A DNA stretch of 64,000 nucleotides, from contig CAJSYZ010000008.1 in the NCBI GenBank assembly GCA_910574455.1, positions 1,050,637-1,114,636 of the forward strand, read 5' to 3'. A model generated the notes under the pieces. The model did no database searches. It was not told the origin of the DNA and worked only from the letters and a program-made list of their open reading frames with translations. Source of the DNA: Trichaptum fuscoviolaceum. Taxonomy: Eukaryota; Basidiomycota; Agaricomycetes; Hymenochaetales; Trichaptaceae. Positions within the stretch are counted from its first letter, which is position 1. The number at the start of each line of letters is the position of its first letter. This document shows, piece by piece, positions 45,531 to 56,292 of the stretch. The position numbers and the translations under genes are program-made.

Positions 45531-48500
45531 GTGGGTCTAGGCGCGCGGTCGTTCCGCCAAAGACCCCGAACCGATTTTCGCTGTTAGATGATGATGTGTC
45601 CGATCCCTCTGTGTACAATCGTACTTCGCTAATACACAAGAGTTTGCGTCGATTCATCCATGTCCCAGTGAGAATAAGTGACGGCCGAAAGATTTTGAGC
45701 ATGAGAGCACTGCTAGACTGCGGTGCATTTTCGGTGATTATCAACCAGAAGCTGGTGCGGAAGTTCGGACTACGTACTCGTCCTCTCGACCGACCCATCA
45801 AGGTGTACAACGCCGACGATTCGCTGAACCAGAGTGGTCCGATTACAGACCAAGTCCGACTTACTCTGGAGATCGGTGGACACAAAGAAGAAGTCGATGC
45901 CACAGTGGCAAACATCGGAGACTATCCGTTGATCATTGGGATAGATTGGCTACACCACCATAACCCGGAGATTGATTGGAACGACGAGACCATCAGCTTT
46001 ACGCGATGTCCGAACGAATGCCGCCCCGTCGAAGCGGCAAGAGTCGTAGAAGCCGGACAACCGCTACCCCGCGCCGTTCGCAAGTTGCGGGCCGCGCGAT
46101 GCAAGAACAGTCGACAGATGCGACCGCGACCGCAGCCCCATGCAAGAGTCTGCGTTGCGGAAGTCGGTGATGATTCAGATGAGTCGGACAGTGAGTCTGA
46201 CGACCTTGCGAAGATTCCCCCCGGATTTCGGTACTCCGAAAAGTACATGGACATCTACCATGACGCGGAGCAGTTCTATGTGGCGGACGATCCGGACTTT
46301 GTGCATAAAGTTGCGGCCTCGTATACCTGGTCGCAGGCGATTGCGGAGAAGTCGGCAGTGAAGGAGGGCGACAAGTCCTTCGAGGAGATGGTCCCCCCGC
46401 AGTACCGCGAGTTTGCGAAGGTGTTTTCGAAGTCAGAGGCCGAACGGTTGCCCGAGAGGAAGCCGTTCGACCATGCGATCGACTTGGAGCCCGGATCGAC
46501 CCCTTCGTACAGCAAGATCTATCCTATGGCACCGGCGGAACGTGCAGCCTTGAAGGAGTTCATTGAGGAGAACCTCCGCAAGGGCTACATCCGTCCGTCG
46601 AAGTCCCCCGCCGCTGCTCCGGTCTTCTTCATCAAAAAGAAGGACGGATCGCTTCGGATGGTCGTCGACTACCGAAAACTCAATGAAATCACCGTCAAAA
46701 ATCGGTACCCGCTTCCCCTGACCACTGAACTCATCGATTCCTTGAAGAAGGCCCGCGTTTTCACGAAGCTCGACTTGCGGGCCGGATACAACAATATCCG
46801 CATCAAGGAAGGCGACGAGTGGAAGGCCGCTTTTCGGACTCAGGAAGGACACTTCAAACCGACCGTTATGACTTTCGGACTTACGAACGCACCCGCTACG
46901 TTTCAGCGGATGATGAACGAGCTCTTCAAGGATATGCTGGATGTTATTGTCATTATCTACCTCGATGACATCTGCATTTTTTCGGAGAACGAGTCGGAGC
47001 ACGAGGAACACGTTAAGGAGGTACTCCGACGTTTGGAAAAGTATGACCTGTTCTGTAAGCCCGAAAAGTGCGAGTTCCACAAGGACTCCATCGAGTACTT
47101 GGGCATGATCATTGGCTCTGGAATTATCTCGATGGATCCGAAGAAGGTCGAAGCGGTGGCCGACTGGCCGACTCCGGCAAAGGTGAAGGACATTCAGGCT
47201 TTCTTGGGGTTCGCAAACTTCTACCGACGTTTTATCAAGGACTTCTCGAAGCTGGCGGTTCCCATGACCGAATTGTTGCGGAAGGATGTCCAGTGGCGCT
47301 GGACTACCCGCCAGCAAGAGTCCTTCGATGGTCTGAAGAAGAAGTTTGCTGAGGCACCGGTCCTCGCGATGCCCGACCTTGAGAAACCCTTCATCCTCGA
47401 ATGCGATGCTTCGGACTTCGCGACCGGAGCGGTACTTTCGCAGATCGGACCAGACGGTGACATTCACCCAGTGGCCTACTATTCGAAGTCCCTGGGCGAT
47501 GCGGAGAGGAACTATGAGATCCACGACAAGGAGCTTCTAGCCATCGTCCGAGCCTTGGACGAGTGGCGGCACTATCTCGAAGGAAGTCCGCACAAAATCG
47601 ATATTGTGTCGGACCCCCGAAACCTGCTCTTCTTCGCGGAAGCCCGAAACCTTACGAGACGCCAGGCCCGCTGGAGCTTGTTCCTTAGCCGTTTTGACTT
47701 TCTGATCCGTCACCGTCCCGGACGACTCGGTGGAAAGCCGGATGCTTTGTCCAGGCGCGAAGATCTTCGCCCTGACGGACCGGACAATACGAACAAGGTC
47801 CTGCTGGACACGAACCGCTTCTACACGTTGGCGATGCGACGAGGGATGGTCCGGGCCGAGGGGGATACGGAGTTGTTGCGGAGGATTCGGGAGTCCGAGA
47901 GGTTTGACGAGGAATTGGTCGAGGCAATTGAGAAGGTGAAGGAAGGGGCTCCGCGCGCGCTGGCGAACGATCTGGAGGAGTGGAACACGGAGGATGGGCT
48001 GCTGCTGTACCGGGGTAAGGTCTATGTGCCGAAGGACGAGGAGATCCGCCGCGATATCGTCAAGTTACACCACGATTCGCTTCCGGTCGGACATCCGGGT
48101 CGTTGGAAGACCTACGAGTTGGTGAGTCGGAACTACTGGTGGCCTGGTATGTCTACCTTCGTCGAGCGGTACGTGTCGGGCTGTGACACTTGTATGCGGA
48201 CGAAGAATATCCCGCAACGTCCGGTTGGTCCGCTTCAGCCCAACGAAGTACCAGACGGACCGTGGCAGGTCATTTCGTGCGACTTCATTACACAGCTGCC
48301 ACAGTCCGGTGAATACGACGCCATCTTTGTGGTTGTAGACCGACTCACCAAGCAGGCCCATTTCATACCAACGACCTCGGATATTGACTCCGCGCGGACG
48401 GCCGACTTGTTTGTGTCCGAAGTCTGGAAACACCATGGCACACCGCGCAAAGTCATTTCGGACCGGGGTACACAGTTCGTGTCCCGGTTTATGAAGGCGG

Positions 48501-49330
48501 TACTCCACCGACTCGGTATTGAGGGCGCAACGTCGACATCCTTCCACCCGCAAACGGACGGTCAGACCGAGCGGGTGAACCAGGAGTTGGAACAGTATCT
48601 CCGCGCGTTCACGGACGTCCGACAGGAAAATTGGTCGGAGTTGCTGCCCATGGCGGAGTTTGCGCACAACACACGCGCGCACTCCGCTACCAAGGTGTCT
48701 CCCTTCGCGCTGTTGTATGGATACGACCCCGAGTTCACCATCGTACCGAGTGCCGGACTTTCGACGGTACCCGCAGCGGATGACCGACTCGACCTGCTTC
48801 AGAAGGCTCAGGAGGACGCTCGCGCGGCTCTTGAAGTTGCCGCGGAGCGGATGAAGCGGTACTACGACCAGGGACATGCAGACACGCCGGACATCCGACC
48901 AGGAGACAAGGTATGGCTCGACGCACGGAATATCGCAATATCGGGCACGCGCAAGCTGAATCCGCGGAGACTCGGACCCTACACGGTTTTGCGGAAGATC
49001 GGACTCTTGAATTACGAGCTTCAGCTGCCTGCGACTATGCGGATTCACCCAGTGTTCCATGTGTCGCTTCTCACGAAGTATACACCGGACACCATTCCTG
49101 GTCGCGTCCAGACACCGCCAGAGCCCGTAAACGTCGACGGCGACATCGAATACGAAGTATCCGAAGTCCTTAATTCGCGCCGAAGCGGTCGAGGTCGGAC
49201 TCTGCAGTATTTGGTTCGCTGGAAAGGCTATGGACCCGAGGAAGACCAATGGATCGATGCCGCGGACATGGAGCATGCCCCCGCCGTTATCCGAAAGTTC
49301 TATCGTCGGTACCCCGACGCCATTCGCTAA
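45527..49330 (+). CDS. pol: Pol polyprotein of the Gypsy element (PR-RT-RH-IN-chromodomain)
   Basis: 1267 codons, probably expressed as Gag-Pol by -1 frameshifting. The aspartic protease has ALLDCGAFSVII near residue 65 (Cys after the catalytic Asp, where Ser or Thr is commoner). Reverse transcriptase has FTKLDLRAGYNNIRI and YLDDICIFS near residue 478. RNase H has LECDASDFATGAVLS and EIHDKELLAIV. Integrase has HHDSLPVGHPGRWKT...CDTCMRTK (HHCC), then D of SCDFITQLP, D of SDRGTQF and E of GQTERVNQELEQ, followed by the RRLGPYTVLRKIG module. The C-terminal chromodomain (about 1202-1262) has YLVRWKGYGPEEDQWI. Chromodomains of this group direct integration to marked chromatin. All catalytic residues are present, so the element may be active. 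Confidence 0.95.
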   Translation: MSGSRRAVVPPKTPNRFSLLDDDVSDPSVYNRTSLIHKSLRRFIHVPVRISDGRKILSMRALLDCGAFSVIINQKLVRKFGLRTRPLDRPIKVYNADDSLNQSGPITDQVRLTLEIGGHKEEVDATVANIGDYPLIIGIDWLHHHNPEIDWNDETISFTRCPNECRPVEAARVVEAGQPLPRAVRKLRAARCKNSRQMRPRPQPHARVCVAEVGDDSDESDSESDDLAKIPPGFRYSEKYMDIYHDAEQFYVADDPDFVHKVAASYTWSQAIAEKSAVKEGDKSFEEMVPPQYREFAKVFSKSEAERLPERKPFDHAIDLEPGSTPSYSKIYPMAPAERAALKEFIEENLRKGYIRPSKSPAAAPVFFIKKKDGSLRMVVDYRKLNEITVKNRYPLPLTTELIDSLKKARVFTKLDLRAGYNNIRIKEGDEWKAAFRTQEGHFKPTVMTFGLTNAPATFQRMMNELFKDMLDVIVIIYLDDICIFSENESEHEEHVKEVLRRLEKYDLFCKPEKCEFHKDSIEYLGMIIGSGIISMDPKKVEAVADWPTPAKVKDIQAFLGFANFYRRFIKDFSKLAVPMTELLRKDVQWRWTTRQQESFDGLKKKFAEAPVLAMPDLEKPFILECDASDFATGAVLSQIGPDGDIHPVAYYSKSLGDAERNYEIHDKELLAIVRALDEWRHYLEGSPHKIDIVSDPRNLLFFAEARNLTRRQARWSLFLSRFDFLIRHRPGRLGGKPDALSRREDLRPDGPDNTNKVLLDTNRFYTLAMRRGMVRAEGDTELLRRIRESERFDEELVEAIEKVKEGAPRALANDLEEWNTEDGLLLYRGKVYVPKDEEIRRDIVKLHHDSLPVGHPGRWKTYELVSRNYWWPGMSTFVERYVSGCDTCMRTKNIPQRPVGPLQPNEVPDGPWQVISCDFITQLPQSGEYDAIFVVVDRLTKQAHFIPTTSDIDSARTADLFVSEVWKHHGTPRKVISDRGTQFVSRFMKAVLHRLGIEGATSTSFHPQTDGQTERVNQELEQYLRAFTDVRQENWSELLPMAEFAHNTRAHSATKVSPFALLYGYDPEFTIVPSAGLSTVPAADDRLDLLQKAQEDARAALEVAAERMKRYYDQGHADTPDIRPGDKVWLDARNIAISGTRKLNPRRLGPYTVLRKIGLLNYELQLPATMRIHPVFHVSLLTKYTPDTIPGRVQTPPEPVNVDGDIEYEVSEVLNSRRSGRGRTLQYLVRWKGYGPEEDQWIDAADMEHAPAVIRKFYRRYPDAIR

Positions 49331-49360
49331 CGAACGCGCGCGCTCTTTAGGAGCGCCCTT

Positions 49361-49372
49361 GGAGGGGGATAA
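49361..49372 (+). other. Polypurine tract
   Basis: GGAGGGGGATAA lies directly against the 3' LTR, the expected place for plus-strand priming of reverse transcription. Confidence 0.7.
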
Positions 49373-49947
49373 TGTCAGGAATCCGCCTCAGGTTATTTTA
49401 TTTCTTTTATTTTTCCTTTATTTTCTTTTACGATCATACTCCGAGTCGGATCCCCGACATGTCCGGTCCGAAACCGGACTTTCTTTGACTCCGATTCTCT
49501 TCCTTTTTGCATAGATTACTTGCCTGTATGTTTGCAGGCCGCTAGGACAAGCGCCCTGCAAGCAATTCTCTTTTTTTCTTTCTTCCGCCACTCCGACTCG
49601 AACCTCCGCTCTACCGATGCGGGACCCCGACTAGAGCGGGACCCCGAACTCCGACTTACGTCAGCGGTATAGGTCGGACCTAGTCGGATCAGGGTCCAGT
49701 GGCTTGGTACTGTATAGTTTTTGCCTTTGTGCATCAAAACCGCGGATCCCCCTGCGAAGCACTCCACTTTTGGCCTCTTGTAAAGTGCTTCTCAGGTGAT
49801 GTGTTTATCTTTAGCTCTGATGTGTAGAATAGCTTAATTGACTTGTAAAGTGCTTCTCAGAGTGAGAACCACCGCTCATTACGTCCGATTGTCGTCCGTG
49901 TCCGATTCAGGGTCTCGAAAGCGAAGGAACCACTCTAGGTCGTAACA
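49373..49947 (+). repeat. 3' LTR
   Basis: 575 bp, about 99.7% identical to the 5' LTR by direct reading. It is followed by the AGTTT target duplication. Confidence 0.97.
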
Positions 49948-50258
49948 AGTTTACACTGGCAATAACATCATGGTATTCATCGTACGAGGTAACAATTATT
50001 ATCAACAATTCACGAAGTGACATATGTAAGGAGAAACAGAAGACACTGGCATAGCTCAGAGATTGTATGGGTAGTTCAAGTCATAGCTTCACCTCGGAGT
50101 TCTTAATATTTCCCAGACAACTTTCGGGGAACGGTTGCTTGTTTTGCCCTGCAACGGCTTGATGGAGAGAAGAGCTAAATGCACTGCAGTGAGCGCATAT
50201 TAGAGAGTGAAGAGACTTCATCACATACATTAATTACTGATCGCTGTGGCCCAACCCA
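49948..50258. other. Resumed copy B spacer
   Basis: This 311-bp stretch between the Gypsy element and the stop of the coiled-coil gene shows no gene. It likely includes that gene's 3' UTR. Confidence 0.45.
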
Positions 50259-52514
50259 TCACTGCATACGATGATAATACCAGAGCTTTTCACAATCCTT
50301 CACGTTTTTGCCCGTATTTTGTATCAGCTCCTCTAGATAATCGCGAGGCTGCGCGAGGCTGGATGCTGTCGCATTCCATGCACTAGCACCAATAGAACTT
50401 GAAGGAATTGGGGGTACACCGCGTGAATCCAGGTTGCGAAACAACGTAGTCATGGCCTGTGCAGCATCCTTTGCAGATTCGCGAGTTTTGGCGTCGCTTG
50501 TATGTTTGTGCAAATTGTTAAAAGCATCGAGGATTGCGTCAGTTGACTCCGCCCGTTGGTGTATTATCTCGTTGAGAAAGCTGCGGATAGGGGCTTCCGA
50601 TACGCCCATGAGGAGTTTGAATACCTTTGTGTTGGAGACAATTTCCAACCATCTCCTGACGATTTTAAACCCATTTATCAAGCGGAGGTGAAGAGTTTCC
50701 AACGCCCTGAAGGAAGCCTCAATGCGGTTTGGAAGTGATTTCAGATCCCCTATAACGAGCTGTGATAAAGAAAGAGATGAAAGGCCCTTCGCCTCTTTAA
50801 GTACGCGCATGTCGTGATCGTATATAGCCTCTACTGAGACATTGTCCTGAAACATGGCGTCAACCTTGGTACAAAAATGTAGCGCCAGTTCCCGACTTGC
50901 AGTATCCAAACTAGGAAGTTCATCGCCATCGTCATTGCGACCTGGAGCCATAAAGAAATCGGGATACAGCTCACGCACATGTGTTCGGAGTTTCTTATTG
51001 CCATCCGTTTCGCCGTATTCATAAAGGCGAGACACAGCAGGAACCATTACTACAGACCTATCTTCTTCAACGGTGCAGGTAAAATGATCCAGTTTCTGGA
51101 TCAACGTGTCTACATCAACGATGATATCCCAGAGTGCGCGGAGATGGATCTGGAATAATGGCAGGAAGAAATGGAAAAGACGAGAGGGATCCATAGTGGA
51201 GAAGTCGGTCTGATTGAACTCCTTATCCAAGCCCACGTAGAACTCGCGAGGGCGTTCTAGCGTTTTAACATACTGCGCATGTGGTGCATCATTCGTTAAT
51301 GTATGATAGGTCTTGCCATCTTCTTGATCTATGCATGTCATATAGTTCTGAGAAGATGGTCTCTCATGACTCCCAGGAGGCCAGTCCGTCCAACATCGAA
51401 GTGATGAAACTGACCGAGACCGCGGGACTTTGATGCAGAGGAAATGCACTTTTGTATTTCGTCATCATTGAAATCAAGGACGATTGCGGAGGCTTCAAAG
51501 AGGAAGTACAGCATAGCATCGAGAGCCTTCCTTGCTATGACAGCATCGCCTGGTGCTCAGTTCTAACAAGCGTATGTTTTCAGATGACATTCTTTTTAGA
51601 AAATTGACATTGTCACTTACTCCGGATACACAATCAGTTAGGTGAGTAACCGACAATCTTAATTGGGCTACAGCACTCAAAACAGCCTCCTGCCCTTCTA
51701 GGAGCAGCTGAATCGTCTTCTCCATAGCATTGAGCCGAACATTCGCATCCTTGTCCGTTTCCAAAGATTGTTTCCCAGGTTCAACCAGCTGTGCGCTAAC
51801 ATGAAGTGCTTCACTGCCAGTGGCAGGGATGAAGGTTGCCTCAGTACCTTGACTGCCAGTGCTTCCAGTCGGGTGAACCAGGTCAATACGTTGAGTGTTT
51901 TCAATAGTCTTGGACGCGTACTCCTCAAGAGTGGAAATGCCAGCTTCGGCATTATTGATAGCCGTAGTGAGCGACCCGCAATCACTAGGGATCGGAGAAT
52001 GTCTCTTTGATAAACCCCGCGTTGTCCGAGCCTGACTCGCAGGCGAACCTTCAGGCAGGGCACCTCCTATATAACTCTCAGACCGTGCCCGTTTACCATA
52101 ACGACCCGGGTCGTTGCCTGCACTATGTGACCTTTTTAAGTTACCAGTGAGACTTGAGCTATTCGAAGCTCCGGAGCCATGACGCTGGAATGGACCCGGG
52201 GAACTGGACAGAGCATGTAGTGCCGGAGTAGGTGTTCGACTCTCCGGAGGTGTTGGAGTCTTCGGAGTAGTGGCCATCAACGCTTTCGTAAAAGCAGGAC
52301 CTCTTTGTACACTGGGACCTCTTCCCGTATTTCCACCACTGGTAGTATCGGGCGGTGGCGGCATGGAGGACACATGCCGAAAGGTGTCTCCGAGTCCGAC
52401 GTAGTCGTCCAACGGCGTCACTTGGCGGAGTTGTGACCGCGAGTGAGACGCGGAGTTAAGGGCCCTACTATTGGTGCCGGGTCCGTCTGGGTCTGCATTC
52501 TTCATCTTGTTCAA
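50259..52514 (-). CDS. Ser/Pro-rich protein with coiled coil and helical C-terminus, unknown function
   Basis: Start MNKMKNADPDGPGTNSRALN at 52514. A long Ser/Pro/Thr-rich N-terminus with TPKTPTPPESRTPTPAL and an NLS-like GRYGKRARSE follows, then a heptad-like segment (MEKTIQLLLEGQEAVLSAVA). An intron begins near 51620. The middle exon reads LDAMLYFLFEASAIVLDFND, and another intron (about 51345-51447) leads to QEDGKTYHTLTNDAPHAQYV and a mostly helical C-terminal half: RLFHFFLPLFQIHLRALWDI, GLSSLSLSQLVIGDLKSLPN, ending LWYYHRMQ at 50259. No family is recognised. It is divergent from the protease gene at 53368 with motif-array DNA between them, and convergent with the transposase. The gene at 1-1398 occupies the same place in copy A. 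Confidence 0.65.
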
Positions 52515-53367
52515 GTCTTGAACTTTGGGGGGGGGGGGGGATTGTATTCCTTCCGAGTCCTTTCAAACTTCAACTGGTGCCTGTCTGACTCGGAGTGACC
52601 AGTAGCTGGTATTATGCCAGTGCAGTACTACCAGACTCAGAGGTGACGGAGACTCCAGCTTCAAGTTGCCAAGTCCGAACCGAATAGTAGTAGTTGCCAC
52701 GGTCACTGCCAGTGGTGGCACTCAGGGCAGAAGTTCGATCGCAAGACTGAAACACGGACTCGGAGTACTACTAGTAGCAGTCGAGGCAACACTCAGGCTA
52801 CCGAATAGTAGTACTGATAGTAATAGTACTACTAGTAGTAGTAGCCTGTCAGTGAGTATTGAATGCGGTGACTTCAACTAGGAGACTGAAAGATGACTCA
52901 CTGCCAATACCTGAGGGACTTAATAAATGGTTTTGGGTGACAGGGACTTCGAGGTGAAAGAGCTTCAAGCTGTTGAAGCGTAAACTTGAAGAAGTTGTAG
53001 AGTAAGTAGTACTAGACACGACACCGTGATGTCGCAGTACTGCCAGCCTGAGTGCCAGTGGTAGTACTATGATAAGACTTGGGCATGGGGTACTCAGACT
53101 ACTGGATTCGGATCATGCCAGTGATCCTGCAACTTCAAGTTGAACTTCAGATTAAAAGTCCGACACTGCTACTACTACTACTACTACTACTAGTAGTAGT
53201 AGTAGTAAGCACTGCCGGTGCCATGGCACTGCCAGCCTGAGTGCCACTGGTTGAAGACGACGCACTCAGTTTCCCACTGCATTCTTTCCCATTTCGTCCC
53301 AATAGTACTACCTATTCATCTTGAACTCGAAAGCACAACAGCAACGACTTCAACTTGAATCAGCATC
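52515..53367. repeat. Divergent promoter built of motif arrays
   Basis: 853 bp between two divergent starts. It contains many TTCAAGTT/AACTTGAA, TACTAGTAGTA and GCCAGTG/CACTGGC words, a run of 14 G at 52527-52540, and a palindromic (CTA)n(TAG)n tract. This is the same vocabulary as between the transposase and companion genes, which ties the pair to the transposon. Confidence 0.6.
53169..53207. repeat. (CTA)n/(TAG)n palindrome
   Basis: CTA repeats run directly into TAG repeats around a central ACTAGT. Bases 53176-53207 form a perfect 32-bp palindrome able to extrude as a hairpin. Confidence 0.9.
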
Positions 53368-56292
53368 ATGCTGGCATCATCCAAGCCATCGCGTAGAAAT
53401 CCGATTCCGCGTGAGTCCTACAGCTTTCTACTACGTTCTCCTATACCAGCAGCAATGATTAATGAGGTGATATCCAGCTTCGCCAAGGGAAGGCTTTGAT
53501 TTGATAGAATTGTCTCGGCAGATCACGGGCTTTCGCCCATCCAACGAGGAAAATAGTATTCGATCTGCAAGGCAGAGACTAGAAGGTGTCATCGATGGCA
53601 TATGGCCAGGTGAGTCCTACTTTCTCCTTCTCCGGTAGTCCTGCTTTGTTGACTACTTCTACTCGTGGCAGAGAATCAGAGTATGAGCGGATCAATAGTG
53701 CCTCATAGAACCCCTCGGATGCCAACAAACACTCACACTGGCATGTCGACTCGCGAAGTTGACACTGTCCGACCTGGCAGTACTTCCCCAACTCAGGCGC
53801 CTACCGTCGTACAGGCTCACTGTACACTGGCACCAAATCGCGCCACACGAAGGGAAACTATCTCGCCTTTAGAACAGGAGGAATATTACTATGGCCTGGA
53901 GGGGGCTCCTCGCCTGGTCGGGCGCACCGGCGGCGACTGGGAACGGAAACACATGTGGAAATGCGTAGGGGTTGTGGGTGATCACCGCATTACTGAGTTC
54001 TGGGATGCAGACTTGTTCCCAAAAATATTGCCGATATTCAAGGCACTATATCTCGAGGGGCACGGAAAGGCGAACCTATTTGAGGTTAACCGCGTTGGCC
54101 TCGAACGCCCTGCCAGTGTGGGCATTAGACACGAGTTGCTCGCTGAAAATGAGTGGCCCGTCGTTGTTATGATCGGAGTTGATACGGAGCCCAGTCTCCA
54201 CCCTAAAGTGGGATGCTGGGCTGCGGAGAGGGTGAAGGACATACTATGGGAGCTCGCAATTTATGATGTCGAGGTCGAGATTAGGGAACGACATATCAAA
54301 CTGGCTTCCGGCGATAACACAGATGGCCCTGCTAATATGAAGCGTAACCATACTCAGGCTGGTGACGATGACGTTCCTGAGGCTGTCGATGGCAATCACC
54401 ACCTAAAGCGCCCTAGACCATCTTTCACTCCGTCTGCCCCCGGTCAGAGCATCAACGACCCTCATAGTGACTCTGACGCCGCTCACGGTGTTCAAGGCCA
54501 AGGCTGGCCTACAGGATCAAAAAATATCTCGTCCACTCCCGCCAGCCGCTCCCGCCTGATCCGAGCAAGCCCTATGGTTCTAGAGCCACGTATAATGGGC
54601 AACTATGAAGATCGCCATACCGCCAACACGTACTTACAGCGCCTTGCTGCGCCTTTCACCACATGTGTTGGGATATGCCTTGGCATCACTGAGACCAGGG
54701 GCAAAACGCAGTATGACAGCTATTCAACCGGGTCACTGTTTGGGATTAAGATACAAAACGAGGAGCCCATCTTATATGCCCTCGGTTGTCGACATGGCAC
54801 CATTCCATTTAATTTACAGTTCCATCTTCATCCTGAGGATTCTGAAAGCGACTTGGAGGATGCCAGCTTGAAGAAAGGCAAGAAATGCAATAAGAAGGGC
54901 AAGAAGGGCGTCAAAGGGAACAAGAAGGGCAACAAAACATCGAAAGGCGATGGCAAGAACTATAAAATCACGGAAGCCTCTCAGTACATCGACTACAAAC
55001 ATGACGAGAACTCGAATTATACGGCCTATGTTTCGCTGTTCACGCCTGAGAAGCTGGCTGACCACTTACGAATGATGGAACGCGAGTTGGAAAAGCAGAG
55101 GAAAGAATTCGATCTTCTCGTGGATAAGAAGATCATAAAAGATCAGGTTGTAAAGAAGGAAGTCCAAAAGGAATGCGATGACGCGACAGCTTTCTTCAAC
55201 AAGGTCAAGAGATGCGAATTGAATGTCCAGTGTATGGAGCAGTTTGGATATGTCGAATTCTCTCCGGGAAGGTTCAATCGGTTTAATAAGAAAGATGACG
55301 CGAAGAAGCCGAGGACTAGCAAGCACCCCTATGCATCGGACTGGGCGTTGATCAGGATTTGTGACGACCGTTCCCCATCTGACAAGACTACTCTCTGCGA
55401 GCAGCATGGGAAGGGGCAATTTTGGAATTATGCAGACTTGAGAAGGTATGAACCAAAGAGCATGTGTGGTTCAGCTGCTTTCGACGACATTCTGGAGTTC
55501 ATGGGATGGAAGGAAGGCACTCAAGTACATGATGGTCTGGTGCATATCAAAGATTTCACGAAACCGCGCGACATCTACAGCCGTCTTTATCAAGAAGAAA
55601 CGGACGAACAAGCGATTAAAGATAAGCAGCTCCATAGAGCACTAGCGAATGATGGCACAAAGGTCGTATCCTCGAAGCTTGAAACAAGACGGGTATATAA
55701 GTTTGGTTGGACAACTGGCCACACAGTGGGCGTTTATAACAATCTCACTTCCTACTGGGTCGATCTTACACTAGAATTTGATGTCACATTCTCCGGTAAA
55801 GGCAAACGTCGCAAAGCCTGTGGAATCAAAGAAGGTGTAAAGAGCGTCGAGAGTTGCTGGCAGGCGGTCCTGCAATTTCCACCCGGCAAGCACTTCGGTG
55901 GTCGTAGCCGTATATTTGGAGACCAAGGTGATTCCGGAAGCTTGGTCATCGACCAGGATGCCAACGCACTTGGTACAATCATCTTTGTTACGACTTCGAC
56001 GGAATGGCAACACGATGGGTTCACTTACGGAGTCCCTATTTGGCAACAATTGTCGGAGATGCGCACCTCCGGTTACGGTGATATTCATTTCGGATTCGAA
56101 TCACAAAAGGATGATGCAGTGATGTCGGAACTTGCGGAATATCATCCACAGATTAAGGTAACTAGGGCTAACAAGGGCTCGAAAACATGGAAAGCGTGGT
56201 TTAATGAGGAGCACCACAAGGTTGAGCGGGAACGAGCAGCATTGGAACCTTTTAATTCACTTAAACCGCAGACTCGGAGTCAGACGAAGTAG
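53368..56292 (+). CDS. Trypsin-like serine protease domain protein
   Basis: Three-exon model: MLASSKPSRRNPIP at 53368, an intron, then SPREGFDLIELSRQITGFRP...LEGVIDGIWP, a second intron (53611-53672), and the long third exon. An N-terminal domain (EEYYYGLEGAPRLVGRTGGD, FWDADLFPKILPIFKALYLE, VEVEIRERH) occurs in many basidiomycete proteins that I know only as hypothetical. The protease part is spread over the C-terminal half: LGCRHGT (candidate His), YASDWALIRICD (candidate Asp), FGDQGDSGSLVID (Ser in the GDSGS motif). A Lys/Gly-rich and coiled-coil insertion (about 54870-55200) separates His from Asp. No signal peptide is visible, so an intracellular protease is likely. It is divergent from the coiled-coil gene and followed by motif-array DNA. 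Intact. Confidence 0.75.

Larger units (their letters stand above)
43610..49947 (+). mobile_element. Intact Ty3/Gypsy chromovirus-type LTR retrotransposon
   Basis: 6338 bp, with LTRs at 43610-44185 and 49373-49947. Both start TGTCAGGAATCC and end GTCGTAACA. The 5-bp target duplication AGTTT is present at 43605-43609 and 49948-49952. It encodes gag (44250-45530) and pol (45527-49330) in the -1 frame, with domain order protease, reverse transcriptase, RNase H, integrase, chromodomain. No internal stop was seen in either ORF. The primer-binding site after the left LTR (TTAGGCCAAAAG) does not match a tRNA that I recognise. Confidence 0.97.

Noticed and set aside
45720..45740. DCG in place of DSG/DTG in the retroelement protease as a sign of inactivation
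   Set aside because: The catalytic Asp is kept, and Cys after it is, to my knowledge, frequent in fungal Gypsy elements. The rest of pol is intact.
46433..47524. 363-codon minus-strand ORF inside pol
   Set aside because: Antisense of the reverse transcriptase and RNase H region; shadow.
48065..49276. 403-codon minus-strand ORF inside pol
   Set aside because: Antisense shadow of a strongly biased coding sequence; no domain.
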